In this document: in pieces, positions 22,238-33,200 of the stretch
How the letters are laid out: every line of letters starts with the position of its first letter
How positions within the stretch are numbered: the stretch's first letter is position 1
Assembly: GCF_024586455.1 (NCBI RefSeq)
Contig: NC_065921.1
Location: forward strand, 46,708,574-46,772,573
From: Bactrocera neohumeralis
Lineage: Eukaryota; Arthropoda; Insecta; Diptera; Tephritidae
Reading direction: 5' to 3'
DNA length: 64,000 bases
The notes under the pieces: generated by a model
Seen by the model: only the letters and a program-made list of their open reading frames with translations
Told to the model about the DNA's origin: nothing
The model's database searches: none
Position numbers and translations under genes: made by a program

Positions 22238-23402
22238 CTTAGTAGTAACAATATGTAAGGATATACTTATAACGTTAGCAATATAAAATTATCTTATAGT
22301 ATTTAGATTAATTCTAATTGTAGATTTGATTCGAGTTCTTCTTAGCAAATTATTTTTACTTTTACAATGTTGTACTTCTCTTTTTCTTTACAAATTCGTT
22401 TTGTTTGTTCTTTTAGATTAATTCTAATTTGATACAAATTCTTCTTAGCAAATTATTTTTACTTTTACAATGCTGTACTTCTCTTTTTCTTTACAAATTC
22501 GTTTTGTTTTTTATAATTTATGCTTTTTATTTGTCTTATTAGACTTCGTTCTTCTTTTTATAACTACTTTTCTAATTACTCGCCCTTATTAGATTTTGTT
22601 CTTACCAATTTCTATTCTTGGTATACATATGTTATTGCTAGACTATTTCCTTTCTTACAGCTTATTTTATATATATTTATTCTTATTGAATTTTGTTCTT
22701 CTTCCTTACAATTTGTATTCATAGGATATATTCTAGTTGAATTCTGTTTTTCTTCTTAAGACTTATTTTGTGAATATTTTTTCTTATTAAATTTTGTTCT
22801 TCTTCTTCACAATTTGTATTCATAGGATATATTCTTGTTAGATTCTGTTTTTCTTCTTACAACTTATTTTCTGTATATTTTTTCTTATTGAATTTTGTTC
22901 TTTTTTATTTTTCTGAAAAAATTTGTTTACATTTTCTTTTTTTAAAAACTTCTTTTGTTTAAATTATTCTTCTTACGATTCAAACATTTTTCCATTTATT
23001 TTTATATTACTTCTTTTCTTTAAAATTATTCTTCTGATAATTCAAAAAATTTTACATCTTCTTTTGTATTACCTCTTTTCTTTAAAATTATTCTTCTGAC
23101 AATTTAAAAACATTTCAACATCTTCTTCTTATGATTCAGCCATTTTTCATCTTTGAAGCGACTAGTCTTTTTCAACTTTTACACTTTTAACAGTTTTCCT
23201 AGCCGAACACTGCACGCTCTATTAGGACTCTACGAATTTCTTCACGTATCAACCCAGATGTACGCCTTACGCCTCCACGACGAGCCAAATGTCTAATAAC
23301 AGGCTTCCCTGGCTGCTATCACGTAAAACTCCACGACGACGGTCAGCACGACCTTTACTTACTTGTTCTTTCTTTAAACAATTTTTCTTAAATAACACTT
23401 TT
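22238..23402 (-). other. 5' leader with tandem duplication and pyrimidine-biased sequence
   Basis: Untranslated leader, T/C-rich in plus-strand view, built from TTCTTCTT and TTACAA words. A ~110-bp unit starting TTAGATTAATTCTAAT is present at 22303 and 22413. Several diverged versions of a ~60-bp unit (TATTTTTTCTTATT...TTGTTCTTCTT) follow to ~22910. No gene. Confidence 0.65.
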
Positions 23403-23419
23403 TCCTGGCTGAGCCCCCA
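23403..23419 (-). other. probable primer binding site, tRNA-Pro-like
   Basis: TGGGGGCTCAGCCAGGA on the minus strand, three bases after the LTR. The first nine bases match the tRNA-Pro primer site as I remember it; the remainder matches partly. Confidence 0.45.
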
Positions 23420-23422
23420 ACT

Positions 23423-23694
23423 TGTGGGATAAAGTTGATTTTATTTATTATATTATTTATGACAAATTATTTATCTGGGTGTTGATCTGTTCGCTTTCCG
23501 TTTTCGAATCAATCTTTTTCTCCTAGCGTTATAACGCTTCTCAGAACTCAACGCAAGCGTCCTAACGCTTCGTTGAGTTTTTGTTTCAGTCCATGGTTGT
23601 ATTTTGTCTTCGTCGTGTTCAGTAACATAGTCGTGTTCAGTAACGTAGTTGTGTTCAGTAACAAAGTCGTGTTTATCCTACACTCGATACCACA
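23423..23694 (-). repeat. 5' LTR of the Ty3/gypsy element
   Basis: 272 bp, TGTGGGATAAAG to CGATACCACA, two differences from 18053-18324; TTTA duplication follows. Confidence 0.93.
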
Positions 23695-23775
23695 TTTATG
23701 GAGATATGAGCTATCGAAAAAGTAAATAAAAAACATTTTTTTTTGTGAGAGTGTCACACTGGTTTAGCCCTTTAA

Positions 23776-24251
23776 AGCATATTTCTTGCCTGAAACATCG
23801 AAAAAACTATGAGGTTGATTACTGAAATTCTGAAGAATTTTTTTCTGATAATAGTGTGTCTTTGTTCCTGAAAATGAATGAACACTTTCTCTAGACACCA
23901 TAAGTCTAATATAGGACTTTCAAATTTCTGGTTGCTTTCATACCGTTCATATGAGCATCATGTTCGTTTATTGGGTTCGCCGATATCGGACCACTTTAGC
24001 ATATAGCTACTGGCATACGAACTGACCGATCAAAATAAGTTATTTTAACGAATCTTTTGCAATAATTAAAGGAACTATAGTAGTTTTGGTACAACCAAAA
24101 TTAAAGTTTTCTCTCAAAGCAAAGAGTGTAATGACATCGGTATGAAGCCCTAAATAAAGAAATGTATCTTATGGAATACGATTCAGTTCTCCTTCAATAT
24201 CTTTTAAATAATTTTAATTACTTTTGATTTATAAATCTAGCGGAATACTAT
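23776..24251. other. noncoding AT-rich stretch
   Basis: No gene recognised. Confidence 0.5.
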
Positions 24252-24428
24252 ATTATAGTAGGGGAGCCCAAGAGGGGATTTTTGCCGTTACTTAAGCATG
24301 TCAGAAAACTTTATGGGAAGAATCATTGCACCTTTTTATGTACCCCTACCAAATATGAGCCCTTCATATGGAGGCGTGCGTTGGAGGGAGTTCGTCAGAT
24401 TAGAGAAAAAAAATCGATCCTTCGGGAA

Positions 24429-24576
24429 ACTCGAGCGCGTAAGATTAAGAGATGGTAAATTAAATACATGAAGACGAGTGTATATTTCAATATTCTGACA
24501 GTTTGAGGGTGGCTTAGAGAAATGGCAGGGTGACAAATATGTAAAAAAAAACGTCACCTTGAAATACTCGAGCGCG
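24429..24576 (+). repeat. subterminal motif copies, left side
   Basis: ACTCGAGCGCG at 24429-24439 and 24566-24576, both followed by (T/A)A(A/T)AGATT-like text. The second is preceded by GTCACCTTGAAAT, which recurs inverted at the right side, giving an imperfect ~25-bp internal inverted repeat around the ORF. Confidence 0.8.
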
Positions 24577-25827
24577 ATAGATTTTTGTTTCATTTTAAAG
24601 ATAATTCTGTCAGAATCACGAAAATCATATAATCTGACAGTTTCCGTGGGGCGACGCAATGTAGATGACAAAGATTTTTATATTGCTGGTCCCCAACAAA
24701 GTAGAACTTCTGATTTCGCTAAAGATTTAAAAAACATAAAGTTTAAAGAAACATTAGTAAAATTTTTTATCGAGCATTGGGCTGACCAGGAGATGAAATC
24801 GATAATTGGTAACAAGAAAATATTCCTAATTCTTGATTTGTGTTACGTATACTCTGTTATTGATAATAAAGTATCACGCATGATTGATCATGGACTATCA
24901 TGTCCCGATCATGAAGAAGCGGATACGAAAGCTGTATTTTTTGCTTGTCAAATGAAAGAAGACTCTACTGTTACCATTAGGACTTCCGATACAGACATCA
25001 TTGTTATTATGTTAACCAATATGGAACATATGAAGTCTTCGGTAAAAGTCTGGTTTGATCTCGGAGTAGGTAATGCACGCCGATATATCGACATTTCCAC
25101 TCTTTTTGAGAAATTAGGCCCACTTGTGTCACAAGCACTACCAGCTCTGCATGCACTGACGGGATGTGATTACAACCCAGCTTTTTACAGGTGAGGAAAA
25201 AAAAGACCTTTTGACATTTTAATGGGATCTACAACTATGCAAAAAGTATTTGCAAACTTGGGTTCTACAGATTATGATATTGAAGCATTATCTCCTACTG
25301 TAGAATCTTTCATCTGCCATTTGTACGGATTAAAAAAGCTATCTGATGTCAATAGTGCTAGAATGGAAATTTTTCATAAAACGTACAAGGTAACTGATAC
25401 GTCTCAATACTTCTCATTAAATGTGCGTAACTATGACGCTTGCAACTTACCACCCTGCCGATCAGAACTACAACAACATTTACTGCGAACGAAGTATATT
25501 GCGTGTTTGTGGAGGAACGCGCACAATCGTATTCTTACGGAGTTGTCGCCCACAGATTACGGATGGAAAAACGTGGATGGAAAGTTGGAGCCGATCTGGT
25601 TTGTTGGAAACCAACTTCCTGAAGCGTACGAGGACATCGTCATAACACCTAATATTTTAGGAGATACTTCTGATGCAGGTAAATCTTTTTTTGAAGACTA
25701 TACTGTCATAAAAGAAGTAAAAAATTGTGAAGTTTCAAATTTTTTCTTGGTTACAGAAATGCAAAATGGCGAGGAAGTTCAAGAAGTGGAAACCAACTTC
25801 GACGATGACTCGAATGACGAAAATTGA
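24559..25827 (+). pseudogene. XPG/FEN1-like (PIN-fold) nuclease-type protein of a transposon
   Basis: One frame of 422 codons broken once by TGA at 25192-25194. Conserved acidic blocks, numbered from the first Met: HEEADTKAVFFACQ (118-131), RTSDTDIIVIM (141-151), and LHALTGCDYNPAFYR (197-211), directly followed after the TGA by GKKRPFDIL. Their order and spacing mirror the EAEA, TED-D and LLGCDY blocks of FEN1/XPG nucleases. Similar ORFs are widespread in arthropods, usually unnamed. After it come a CNLPPCRSEL segment and an acidic tail (NFDDDSNDEN). The TGA could be a CGA-to-TGA change at a CpG. The N-terminus may be truncated since the first ~20 residues look unstructured. Confidence 0.72.
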
Positions 25828-26385
25828 CATGTTTTTTTTTTAATTTTATTTTTTCTATTTTCATATAAATAAATTATTAAATTTTCTATACATATATATG
25901 TATACACTGCTTTTATTACATCCTGTAACAAAAACAAGAACCAAACAGAATTCTTCCACTTTTAAACCGTCAGATTAACGATATGCCTCTATATAATTGT
26001 CAGATTATCTTTTGGGAAGACTCTGGCATCAAGTTCATCCCCCTGCATAAAAATCTGACGCGCTCGAGTATCTCAAGGTCACCTTTTTTTTACAACTTTT
26101 AAAATCAATAAATGACCTTTGGCCACGTCGAAATTGTCAGAATTTGAAATGGCACACTGGTTCATTAACATTCGCTTTGAAAATCTGACACGCTCGAATA
26201 ACTTTTTTTTTTTTTTTTTTTTTAACCTCTCATTACGGTCCTCAACCTTGAATTAATTGTCAGATTAATATATCGGGTGATTTTTTTGAGGTTAGGATTT
26301 TCATGCATTAGTATTTGACAGATCACGTGGGATTTCAGACATGGTGTCAAAGAGAAAGATGCTCAGTATGCTTTGACATTTCATC

Positions 26386-26832
26386 ATGAATAGACTTACT
26401 AACGAGCAACGCTTGCAAATCATTGAATTTTATTACCAAAATCAGTGTTCGGTTCGAAATGTGTTTCGCGCTTTACGTCCGATTTATGGTCTACATAATC
26501 GACCAAGTGAGCAAACAATTAATGCGATTGTGACCAAGTTTCGCACTCAGTTTACTTTATTGGACATTAAACCAACCACACGAATGCGTACAGTGCGTAC
26601 AGAAGAGAATATTGCGTCTGTTTCTGAGAGTGTGGCTGAAGACCGTGAAATGTCGATTCGTCGCCGTTCGCAGCAATTGGGTTTGTGTTATTCGACCACA
26701 TGGAAGATTTTACGCAAAGATCTTGGTGTAAAACCGTATAAAATACAGCTCGTGCAGGAACTGAAGCCGAACGATCTGCCACAACGTCGAATTTTCAGTG
26801 AATGGGCCCTAGAAAAGTTGGCCACCAAGTAA
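26386..26832 (+). pseudogene. mariner transposase N-terminal part
   Basis: 148 codons from ATG. Helix-turn-helix DNA-binding domain: NEQRLQIIEFYYQNQCSVRN and RPSEQTINAIVTKFRTQFTL in the first ~65 residues, then the second HTH with MSIRRRSQQLGLCYSTTWKI and a KPYKIQLVQELKPNDLPQR linker near residues 85-135. The frame ends in TAA just after EKLATK, at the internal deletion; the first two catalytic Asp residues are missing. Confidence 0.9.
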
Positions 26833-26868
26833 AGTTGACCCGTAAGTAAAGTTGACCCGTAAGTTGGC

Positions 26869-27104
26869 CACCAAGATCATGCGATTTAACGCCTTTAGAC
26901 TATTTTTTGTGGGGCTACGTCAAGTCTAAAGTCTACAGAAATAAGCCAGCAACTATTCCAGCTTTGGAAGACAACATTTCCGAAGAAATTCGGGCTATTC
27001 CGGCCGAAATGCTCGAAAAAGTTGCCCAAAATTGGACTTTCCGAATGGACCACCTAAGACGCAGCCGCGGTCAACATTTAAATGAAATTATCTTCAAAAA
27101 GTAA
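26869..27104 (+). pseudogene. mariner transposase C-terminal part
   Basis: Encodes the last catalytic block LTPLDYFLWGY-like text broken by a frame change near 26885-26905, then VKSKVYRNKPATIPALEDN, IPAEMLEKVAQNW and HLRRSRGQHLNEIIFKK to the normal end. The same C-terminus occurs at 45274-45504 and is nearly identical at DNA level. Confidence 0.85.
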
Positions 27105-27452
27105 ATGTCATGAACCAATCTAACGTTTCAAATAAAGAACCGATGAGATTTTGCAAATTTTATGCGTTTTTTTTAAAAAAAAAAGTTATCAAGCTCTTAA
27201 AAATCACCCGATATATCGACTATCAGAAATACAATGCGCGTATATGCCATAAATGACTGACGCGCTTGAGTATTTTTATGTGACTGTTTTTTTTTTTACA
27301 TTTTTGAAAATAATTACCCGCTCTTCTCCCCACTAAAATGGAAAACTTCACATAGACTTTCTTTTTTTTTAAACGTTATCTTGACAATCTAGTAAGTCGC
27401 AATGACGCTCCAGTAACTGCAAATTTAGCACTCCGGGCTCCCCTACTATTAT

Positions 27453-30400
27453 GTTTATGCAACTTAATTGCTTTGGGAAAAACTTCATATTCATGGAACT
27501 TCTTTAATTAAGTTAAAATGGCTCCTCCTCTAAAGCAACCATTTACAAAAGTACACGATTGGATGAATGTATTTGCTTGGAAACCAAAACGTTGAGTGAA
27601 AGAAGCGCAAGCCGACGCCGTTTTACAAATCCCAAGAATGCAGAGAATGTTGCGACAATTATGGTTTTAAATCAAGAATTTAATAGCGTCACATAATCTG
27701 AGTTGTTGGAGTGTGCAGTTGCCATCTACTAAAATAACTTTAGTTTTGGTTAGCTCTTGCAGCATTCTGAGTACTTGACCTCAAATTGCGAACCACTTGC
27801 ATTTTGGTCTTTCTGCAATTTACTCGTTCGCTATGTGCATCTATTTATATTTATAACTCTTGGTGTTTGCCCCACCATAATGCACTATCGCATACTGTAT
27901 AGATTTTTCGTGAGTTTTTTTTTCCAAATTTTCAGCTCCGTGTAACTTCTAGCTATTCAGCACACTCAAACTATCGTTCCGGGGAAACCGTTTTGTGCCA
28001 ATTGAAGACAAATGTAAATCGCTATGCGCTAAATAAAGAATTTTAAAATTATGAAGAAGAACTCAGAAGGAAACGTCGGACTGTGGGATTTTTGAGGTAT
28101 CTTGATTATGAAAGAGTTTAAAGGTGTTTCATCACATACAGCTATTTTTGTCATTTTAGTAAATTGTAGTTTGGTAGGCGTCAAATATCCATTGAATATA
28201 ACAAAAAAAATCCCGCGTGTTGGCAAAGTTTTGTTATCATTTTGGTTTCAGGAACCCAAAGTTAGCTAGAAGGAGCCTCTAACATCACAATCACAAAATT
28301 ATTGCAAAGTAGTATGATTATGTTGGCGAATTATAGTTGAGCTTTTATGTCCCAAACTAACATATTCTTTCCCCGGTATGAAACTAAAACTTTAATTAAC
28401 ATATAAATTAAGCTAGTTTTACCCACAAGTGCAATATATGCTAACCGCATTTGAAACTTGCAAAACAAATGACATTTATTGAAATTGAAAATAACTCTTA
28501 CTATTTTTGAGCGAAAAGAAATAAGTCGACAAAAATGGCAATGATTTGGCACAGCAGCACGCGCTTGAAAAGAGGTTTGATCTCCAACCATGTTCGCAGC
28601 GAACTGCAGCTGAATACTTGTTTTATTCAAGCATACTTAGTGACTTTTCATTCGGCATACTTATATCTACAACTTTGCTTCCGCCGTTTTCCAATAGATG
28701 TCTCTAGGCTCAAGCACTGGTCGATTAAATCGATTAAATCGTTTTATATCGATCTTGGACATTTGTGTCAACATTAACCCAACAAAATATTTGTAGAAAT
28801 CTGTTTGTATCCCAAACTTATTCTCAACTGAAAATGTCACTTTTTGAGCCTAATTCTCGAAATTTTGCTTTTCTTTTTTAATTCCAAGAAAAGTGCGGCT
28901 GACGACCCGTCCGCGCTTTACGGAGGCTGACACAAACATAGATAATACTATTACTCTACTGCTACCATCTATATGATTTCTATTAGGTATTAAAAAATAT
29001 AGAATTTTTGTAAAGCAACTTGTGTTAGTTTACAAAAAAATGGATCACAAAGCATTTCGTGTGTTAATTAAGCATTGCTTTTTGAGGGAATAAGGGAAAA
29101 CACTTTTGGATCAGTTTGATACAATAAAGCCTTAAATTTCCAAAAAAAGACGGCAGAAGCAAAGTTGTAGACCTAATATTTATATTTAATTCATAGGTAG
29201 TATACACCAAATTGAAAGATATCTATACAAATATTTAAGTATATATAATCCAATAGTTTTATTAGTAAAAAATAATTGATAGTTTTTATGAAAGAATTAA
29301 AAAAAAGTTAGTTTAATTAAATAATTTATTGCCATTATTTTAATATTTTCTTTTTCAAAATTTCATGAGCTAGTAAAATTATGAATATACGTACGAGGAT
29401 GTGAAATATTTTCACATGTATTTACTACGTTTATATACATATGTACTTATATAGTATATGAATACATACTTATTTACTTTCTTTCTTACAAGTCCGATTT
29501 TATTATACAACTGAGTTCCAATTTATCCATTTATGACAGAAGTTTATACAAAATTATCAGAAGAAACCAATGCGGCGAGTGAGTATCATTATGAATAGAT
29601 AATGTAACACACATTTCTATAAACACTATTTTCGCAATTGTCGTTCGTATAGGTATATATACATATAACTCTTGGTAGTACCTTATATTCTGACCATTTA
29701 GTTGCCGATTCCAGCAGACTTAAGTGAAAAAATATTTGGGACTTGTCAGTTTTTCTCGCCATGGCGCATGAGATACAAAGAAATTTATCTCAAACAAAAC
29801 TTTGCATTCGGCCAAGTAATACTATAGCATATAATTTTGCTTAATTGTGCAATTTGAATTTTATAGTATTAGTTTATATCAGTTATCGATAAGGTTTCGC
29901 AAGATCGCGCGCTTAAAGCAACATGGCTCTTTGTTTGATTAGTAGCAAGTCATGTACCGGAAAGGTAGTTACTGTTGACTAAATTTCAGAGATAGTAATC
30001 ATTATAAGTTTTATTCGTTGTAATATAATAGTTATGTATCGAGTTTTGCGATTATTTTCACAGATCATGTTTTCTTGACATTATTATTATTTTTCTGTTT
30101 GTATTTCTATGAAATTTTTTCAAAGGAATAGGCGACAATAACTAAAACAAACTAAAGAATTTTGGATTCAGCTTACGTATACATGTCTTAAGTAGTATTG
30201 AATGAGTCAGAAGTTTTCCATCTTGATTTTTCTATAATTGAAATAACTTCAAATATTTCTTTATGATAATTGTTATATTATTAATTTAATATTACTCAGA
30301 CATTGTAAACATATTTCACAGCTTTTCCCTTTAATAAATTAGAAACATTATCTCTTAGGTAATATCTCTTTATAATTTTAAAAGTTTTGTTTGAGCTCTT

Positions 30401-30654
30401 TCTAATATTCTTCTCTCTTCTTAAATGTTTTATGGAATTATTTATAAATATTACTCTTTTTGTACCCTTGTAACATGTTGCAAGTGGATTATAATAGTTC
30501 ACCTAACAGTAGTTTATATCATCCTAAACTAATCAAAATAGATATGGTGAAAGAAAGCACGACCGTTTTCCGTCGTAGGTTTAATCTACATATCACCGAT
30601 ACCTTTCAAGCTTTATTACCCGAAATTGAGCAGGATTTTTTATTTAGACATCTC
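27453..30654. other. noncoding AT-rich stretch
   Basis: 3.2 kb with no gene, RNA or complete element that I can support. Frames on both strands are below 100 codons and lack recognisable text. Confidence 0.5.
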
Positions 30655-30860
30655 TAATCATAGCATAAAAATAAGTGAAGTCGGATGAAAACCACGTTCA
30701 ATCCTCATATAATACATTTTGTTAAAAGCTACTAAAAGTGTAATAAATCAATTATAAAATGCATAAGAGACATTAAATTTTACATGCAGGATGGTAAATA
30801 TGTTCTATATAGGAGTCGATGTCAAATTGAAAGATTGGCGTGGCAACTCATTTTGTTGTA
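30655..30860 (-). repeat. old fragment of the 1 kb repeat family
   Basis: Diverged match, in copy-A orientation, to the block with CGGATAATAACCACGCCCACC, CACTAAAAGTGCGTTAA and ACTAAATTTTACGG; here GTCGGATGAAAACCACG, CTACTAAAAGTGTAATAA and ATTAAATTTTACATG. Confidence 0.55.
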
Positions 30861-30889
30861 GATTTCCAGGTGATCTGAGTTATTTGTTC

Positions 30890-32290
30890 AACTTGCGAAC
30901 TTAGCACTCTTCAGATCGTATTTAGCGGGTACGGAATTATCTCTGTCTCAGTCCCATCTAGAAAGGTTCCTTGCTTGGTTAACTCGTCTGATTTTTCATT
31001 TAAAAAAAATATTCATATGGCCAGGAACCCATAGTTAGCAATGCCGCCCGGCTATATGTGTATATGGTTGCTTTCTGTATCCTCCCGAAATTATATAGTA
31101 AAACTTCTCTGTGCCCAGTATTTCTGCTTGAAAAATGCTAGCTGAATTTAGCAGACGGAAGGAGAGGGATATCCAGCAAACCCCCGTCCCTACCCCGCAG
31201 TTCAGTTTTTTTCCCTACTCAAGAGGTGATCACGTCAAAATGGTACTCTCATCTCGAAGTCACTATTGAGATACTACTTGGGGAAGATATAGTCTGATCT
31301 ATTTAGATTTATTTTGAGCTGGTTCTGTATTTCGTTATGTCAATAACTTTTCATGTTCTAACTTCCTATCTTCCAGATTCTTATAGCAGAGAAGGTTGCT
31401 ACTTTACGTATTAAAATGATCATAATAGGTTGTCAAAAAATTTTTGCGGAATTTTCGCTAGTTGGCGCTGAAAGCGCGTAGTTCTAGTTTCATTCGTCGC
31501 ATCGGGTTATGCTATACCTTTGGGAAAGCTCATTTCACGCGCTAACACGGGTTTGATTGATTGTCGTTTCTTCCAAGTCGTTCGTGAGTTATAGCATCGC
31601 AAACATAGAGCAAAATGAAGAGAAAATACGGCTTATTTTACAGTACTACTACGAAAAAGGCAAAAAAGCATCTCAAGTCGCCATAAAATTTGTGCAATTT
31701 ATGGACCCCATACAGTTTCCATTTCCTGTCGTCGAAAATTGCGATAAAATCGCTGAATTGGTCGAAAGAGGCCGGCATAGTAAAAAAAATTCATTAAAAA
31801 TACCACAAGACTTTTTTATAACCCATTATTTGAATGACATATTTGAAGTTGATAGGACCGTAGTTCCTAAGACTAAGTATTCTCTCCCACGTGTTATGTG
31901 CCGTGGTAAGCTTTTTAAGTACGTTTCCTAATATTCATTTTCCAGCCAGGCATCCATTTCGGCCCCTAATATTTTTGCCTTTGGGAGGAAGGGTGTCTGT
32001 TTCTCAGCGAAATTTTCGAACCAAGGAGAGCTTGGAGACAAAATTATGGTATTTTGGTTCGCTTAGTTAATATAAGAGAATATAATAAGTTCTGTCTCAC
32101 TAGCTCCCCTAGTTCGTTGTAAGCGGCCCATATGTTTAACCATCGTAAGGCCCTTTCCATTCATTCATTGTTTGTGGATGTAAACATTTCTGACACCATA
32201 AGTACTATATTATCTGAATATACTACAGCTAGAAGCAGAGAAAGGGCACTTTCCTTTCTGCTTAAATATATATTTCGTTTTCTTTTGTTG
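30890..32290 (-). pseudogene. non-LTR retrotransposon remnant (RT end and RNase H)
   Basis: Minus-strand order: near 32090-31930 a reverse-transcriptase thumb-like segment (LTKRTKIP, then KILGAEMDAWLE in another frame); then 31215-31020 an RNase H domain with NCGVGTGV, SIFQAEILGTEKF and, after a shift, IQKATIYTYSRAALLTMGS; then SDELTKQGTFLDGTE near 30980. Many stops and shifts. RT followed by RNase H excludes RTE; clade otherwise undetermined (R1, LOA, I or Jockey side). A mariner remnant (31428-31826) is inserted between the RT and RNase H parts. Confidence 0.6.
31428..31826 (+). mobile_element. internally deleted mariner, ~0.4 kb
   Basis: Left end GGTTGTCAAAAAATTTTTGCGG and right end, inverted, GGGTTATAAAAAAGTCTTG, with TA outside both. 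The coding remnant reads SIANIEQNEEKIRLILQYYY, EKGKKASQVA near 31590-31700, a mariner transposase N-terminus, then jumps to PVVENCDKIAELVERGRHS and ends in the right terminus. The middle and catalytic region are lost. Confidence 0.8.
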
Positions 32291-32499
32291 CTATAAAAGT
32301 TCTATACATTAGTATCAAATGTATTCATTTGTACACAGTGTCACTATTTTTAGGGACTCAATGATCGCCTTTAGCTCTGAATTGTTAAAAGCTGCTTCTA
32401 TAAGAGAAAAGTAGCCACTGCATACTGCTTGAGTTGAATTGACTTTCCTATTACACTTATAGTCTCATGTAGGGCAGTTTCTGATTGATATATTATTAT

Positions 32500-33112
32500 T
32501 GGTTTGGAAGATATATACATTAAACTCATTAGGGCGGAGCCAAAACCATTTTTTAAATACTTAAACCACATGGGCTTCTCTTTACTGTGTTTCGTGGTGC
32601 CAATTTGAGTTCAGTATAAAAATTTACGGCGAAGGCAAGACAATTTTAGTGGCGTTTTGAAGACTTAGCATTAATCCGATTGCGTCCATCTACGAACTCG
32701 TCCTTATTTTGTTGGCACGAATTATAAATTTCAGACATTGACCGATATTTCAGACGGCTATAAAAACGTATCATATAATTCCAGCCGCAAATTTTTATAT
32801 TTCTGGCGCAATTATTGATTTATCGTGCTTTTAGTAGTTTTGAATATTACCGTTTTATGGAAGTGCGCAAGGTAGGAGGTCTTGCAATATGGGCGAATTT
32901 GGTTGTTGTAGCTTAAGTGATTTAGGAGATATGTACATTAAACTTGTTTGAGTGCGGGGCCACGTCCACTTTTTCAAACAGTTTACCGACAGGTGATCCT
33001 TGCTACTGCGCTCATCTGCACCAAATTTCAGCTCTATCTATTAGGTTTAGGTGATACATACAACCGTTAGGTGAACAAAACTCTAATACTCTGTAGCAAC
33101 CGGTTCCAAGAG
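32500..33112 (+). repeat. diverged member of the 1 kb repeat family
   Basis: Ends like copies B and C: ACAACCGTTAGGTGAACAAA, ACTCTAATACTCTGTAGCAAC and AGAGTATAAAA (to ~33120). It holds GGGGCCACGTCCAC and CACCAAATTTCAGC. A ~45-bp block (GATAT(A/G)TACATTAAAC and following text) occurs at 32508 and again at ~32930, so the copy has an internal duplication or insertion. Confidence 0.6.
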
Positions 33113-33200
33113 TATAAAAATGGTTTATCTCGATTTCGACAAAAACTACGAGTCCTATAGAGAAACTCCGTATATTAACTTTTGAATATCTTTTTTATAA

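Larger units (their letters stand above)
18053..23694 (-). mobile_element. young but defective Ty3/gypsy LTR retrotransposon
   Basis: 272-bp LTRs at 18053-18324 and 23423-23694 differ at only two sites (GTAGG/GTGGG, CCTGC/CCTAC). Target duplication TTTA at 18049-18052 and 23695-23698. Minus-strand order: LTR, primer site, 1.2-kb leader, gag with SAP-like region and two CCHC knuckles, protease with DSG, RT, RNase H, integrase. The gag-protease region is split by several frameshifts and the integrase carries a deletion. Clade is uncertain; the integrase text (HIDQVGPL, IISDRGAAF, TTGVPRGNGQV) suggests the mdg3/Micropia side of Ty3/gypsy. A related gag-RT lies at 47890-53290. Confidence 0.92.
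17413..23771. mobile_element. MITE with TTAA target duplication, split by an LTR element
   Basis: Left end GGGGCTATACCAGTGTGAC (17413-17431); right end, read inverted, AGGGCTAAACCAGTGTGAC (23753-23771): 17 of 19 bases match. TTAA lies immediately outside both ends (17409-17412, 23772-23775). Without the LTR element inserted at 18053-23694 the MITE is about 713 bp, AT-rich and without an ORF. TTAA target choice is typical of piggyBac-type transposases, so a piggyBac-related parent is an inference. The termini are not ones I can name. Confidence 0.82.
26273..27211 (+). mobile_element. internally deleted mariner (nested)
   Basis: Ends TCGGGTGATTTTT and AAAAATCACCCGA are inverted repeats, flanked by TA on both sides (26271-26272, 27212-27213). 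939 bp versus ~1.3 kb expected. It encodes the transposase N-terminus and the C-terminus; the catalytic middle is gone. At the deletion point the text GTAAAGTTGACCC occurs twice in tandem and AGTTGGCCACCAAG flanks it on both sides, the footprint of an interrupted gap repair. It sits inside the XPG-type transposon. Confidence 0.9.
26059..27271 (-). repeat. subterminal motif copies, right side (inverted)
   Basis: CGCGCTCGAGT at 26059-26069 (with ATCTCAAGGTCACC after it), CACGCTCGAAT at 26188-26198 and CGCGCTTGAGT at 27261-27271. All three are inverted relative to the left copies, and each is preceded by (A)TCTGAC or GACTGA. Confidence 0.8.
24257..27447 (+). mobile_element. DNA transposon with XPG/FEN1-like nuclease ORF
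   Basis: Terminal inverted repeats AGTAGGGGAGCCC (24257-24269) and GGGCTCCCCTACT (27435-27447) are perfect over 13 bp. ATTAT lies outside both ends (24252-24256, 27448-27452), a 5-bp target duplication. Subterminal copies of ACTCGAGCGCG point inward from both sides. Without the nested mariner the element is ~2.25 kb. It carries one broken ORF with a PIN/XPG-like nuclease signature. Association with Academ-type transposons, which are described as encoding XPG-like nucleases, is inference; no DDE transposase of its own is visible. Confidence 0.82.

Noticed and set aside
25186..25200. CAGGTGAGG as a splice donor in the XPG ORF
   Set aside because: The frame continues directly with conserved GKKRPFDIL text, so a nonsense mutation fits better than an intron.
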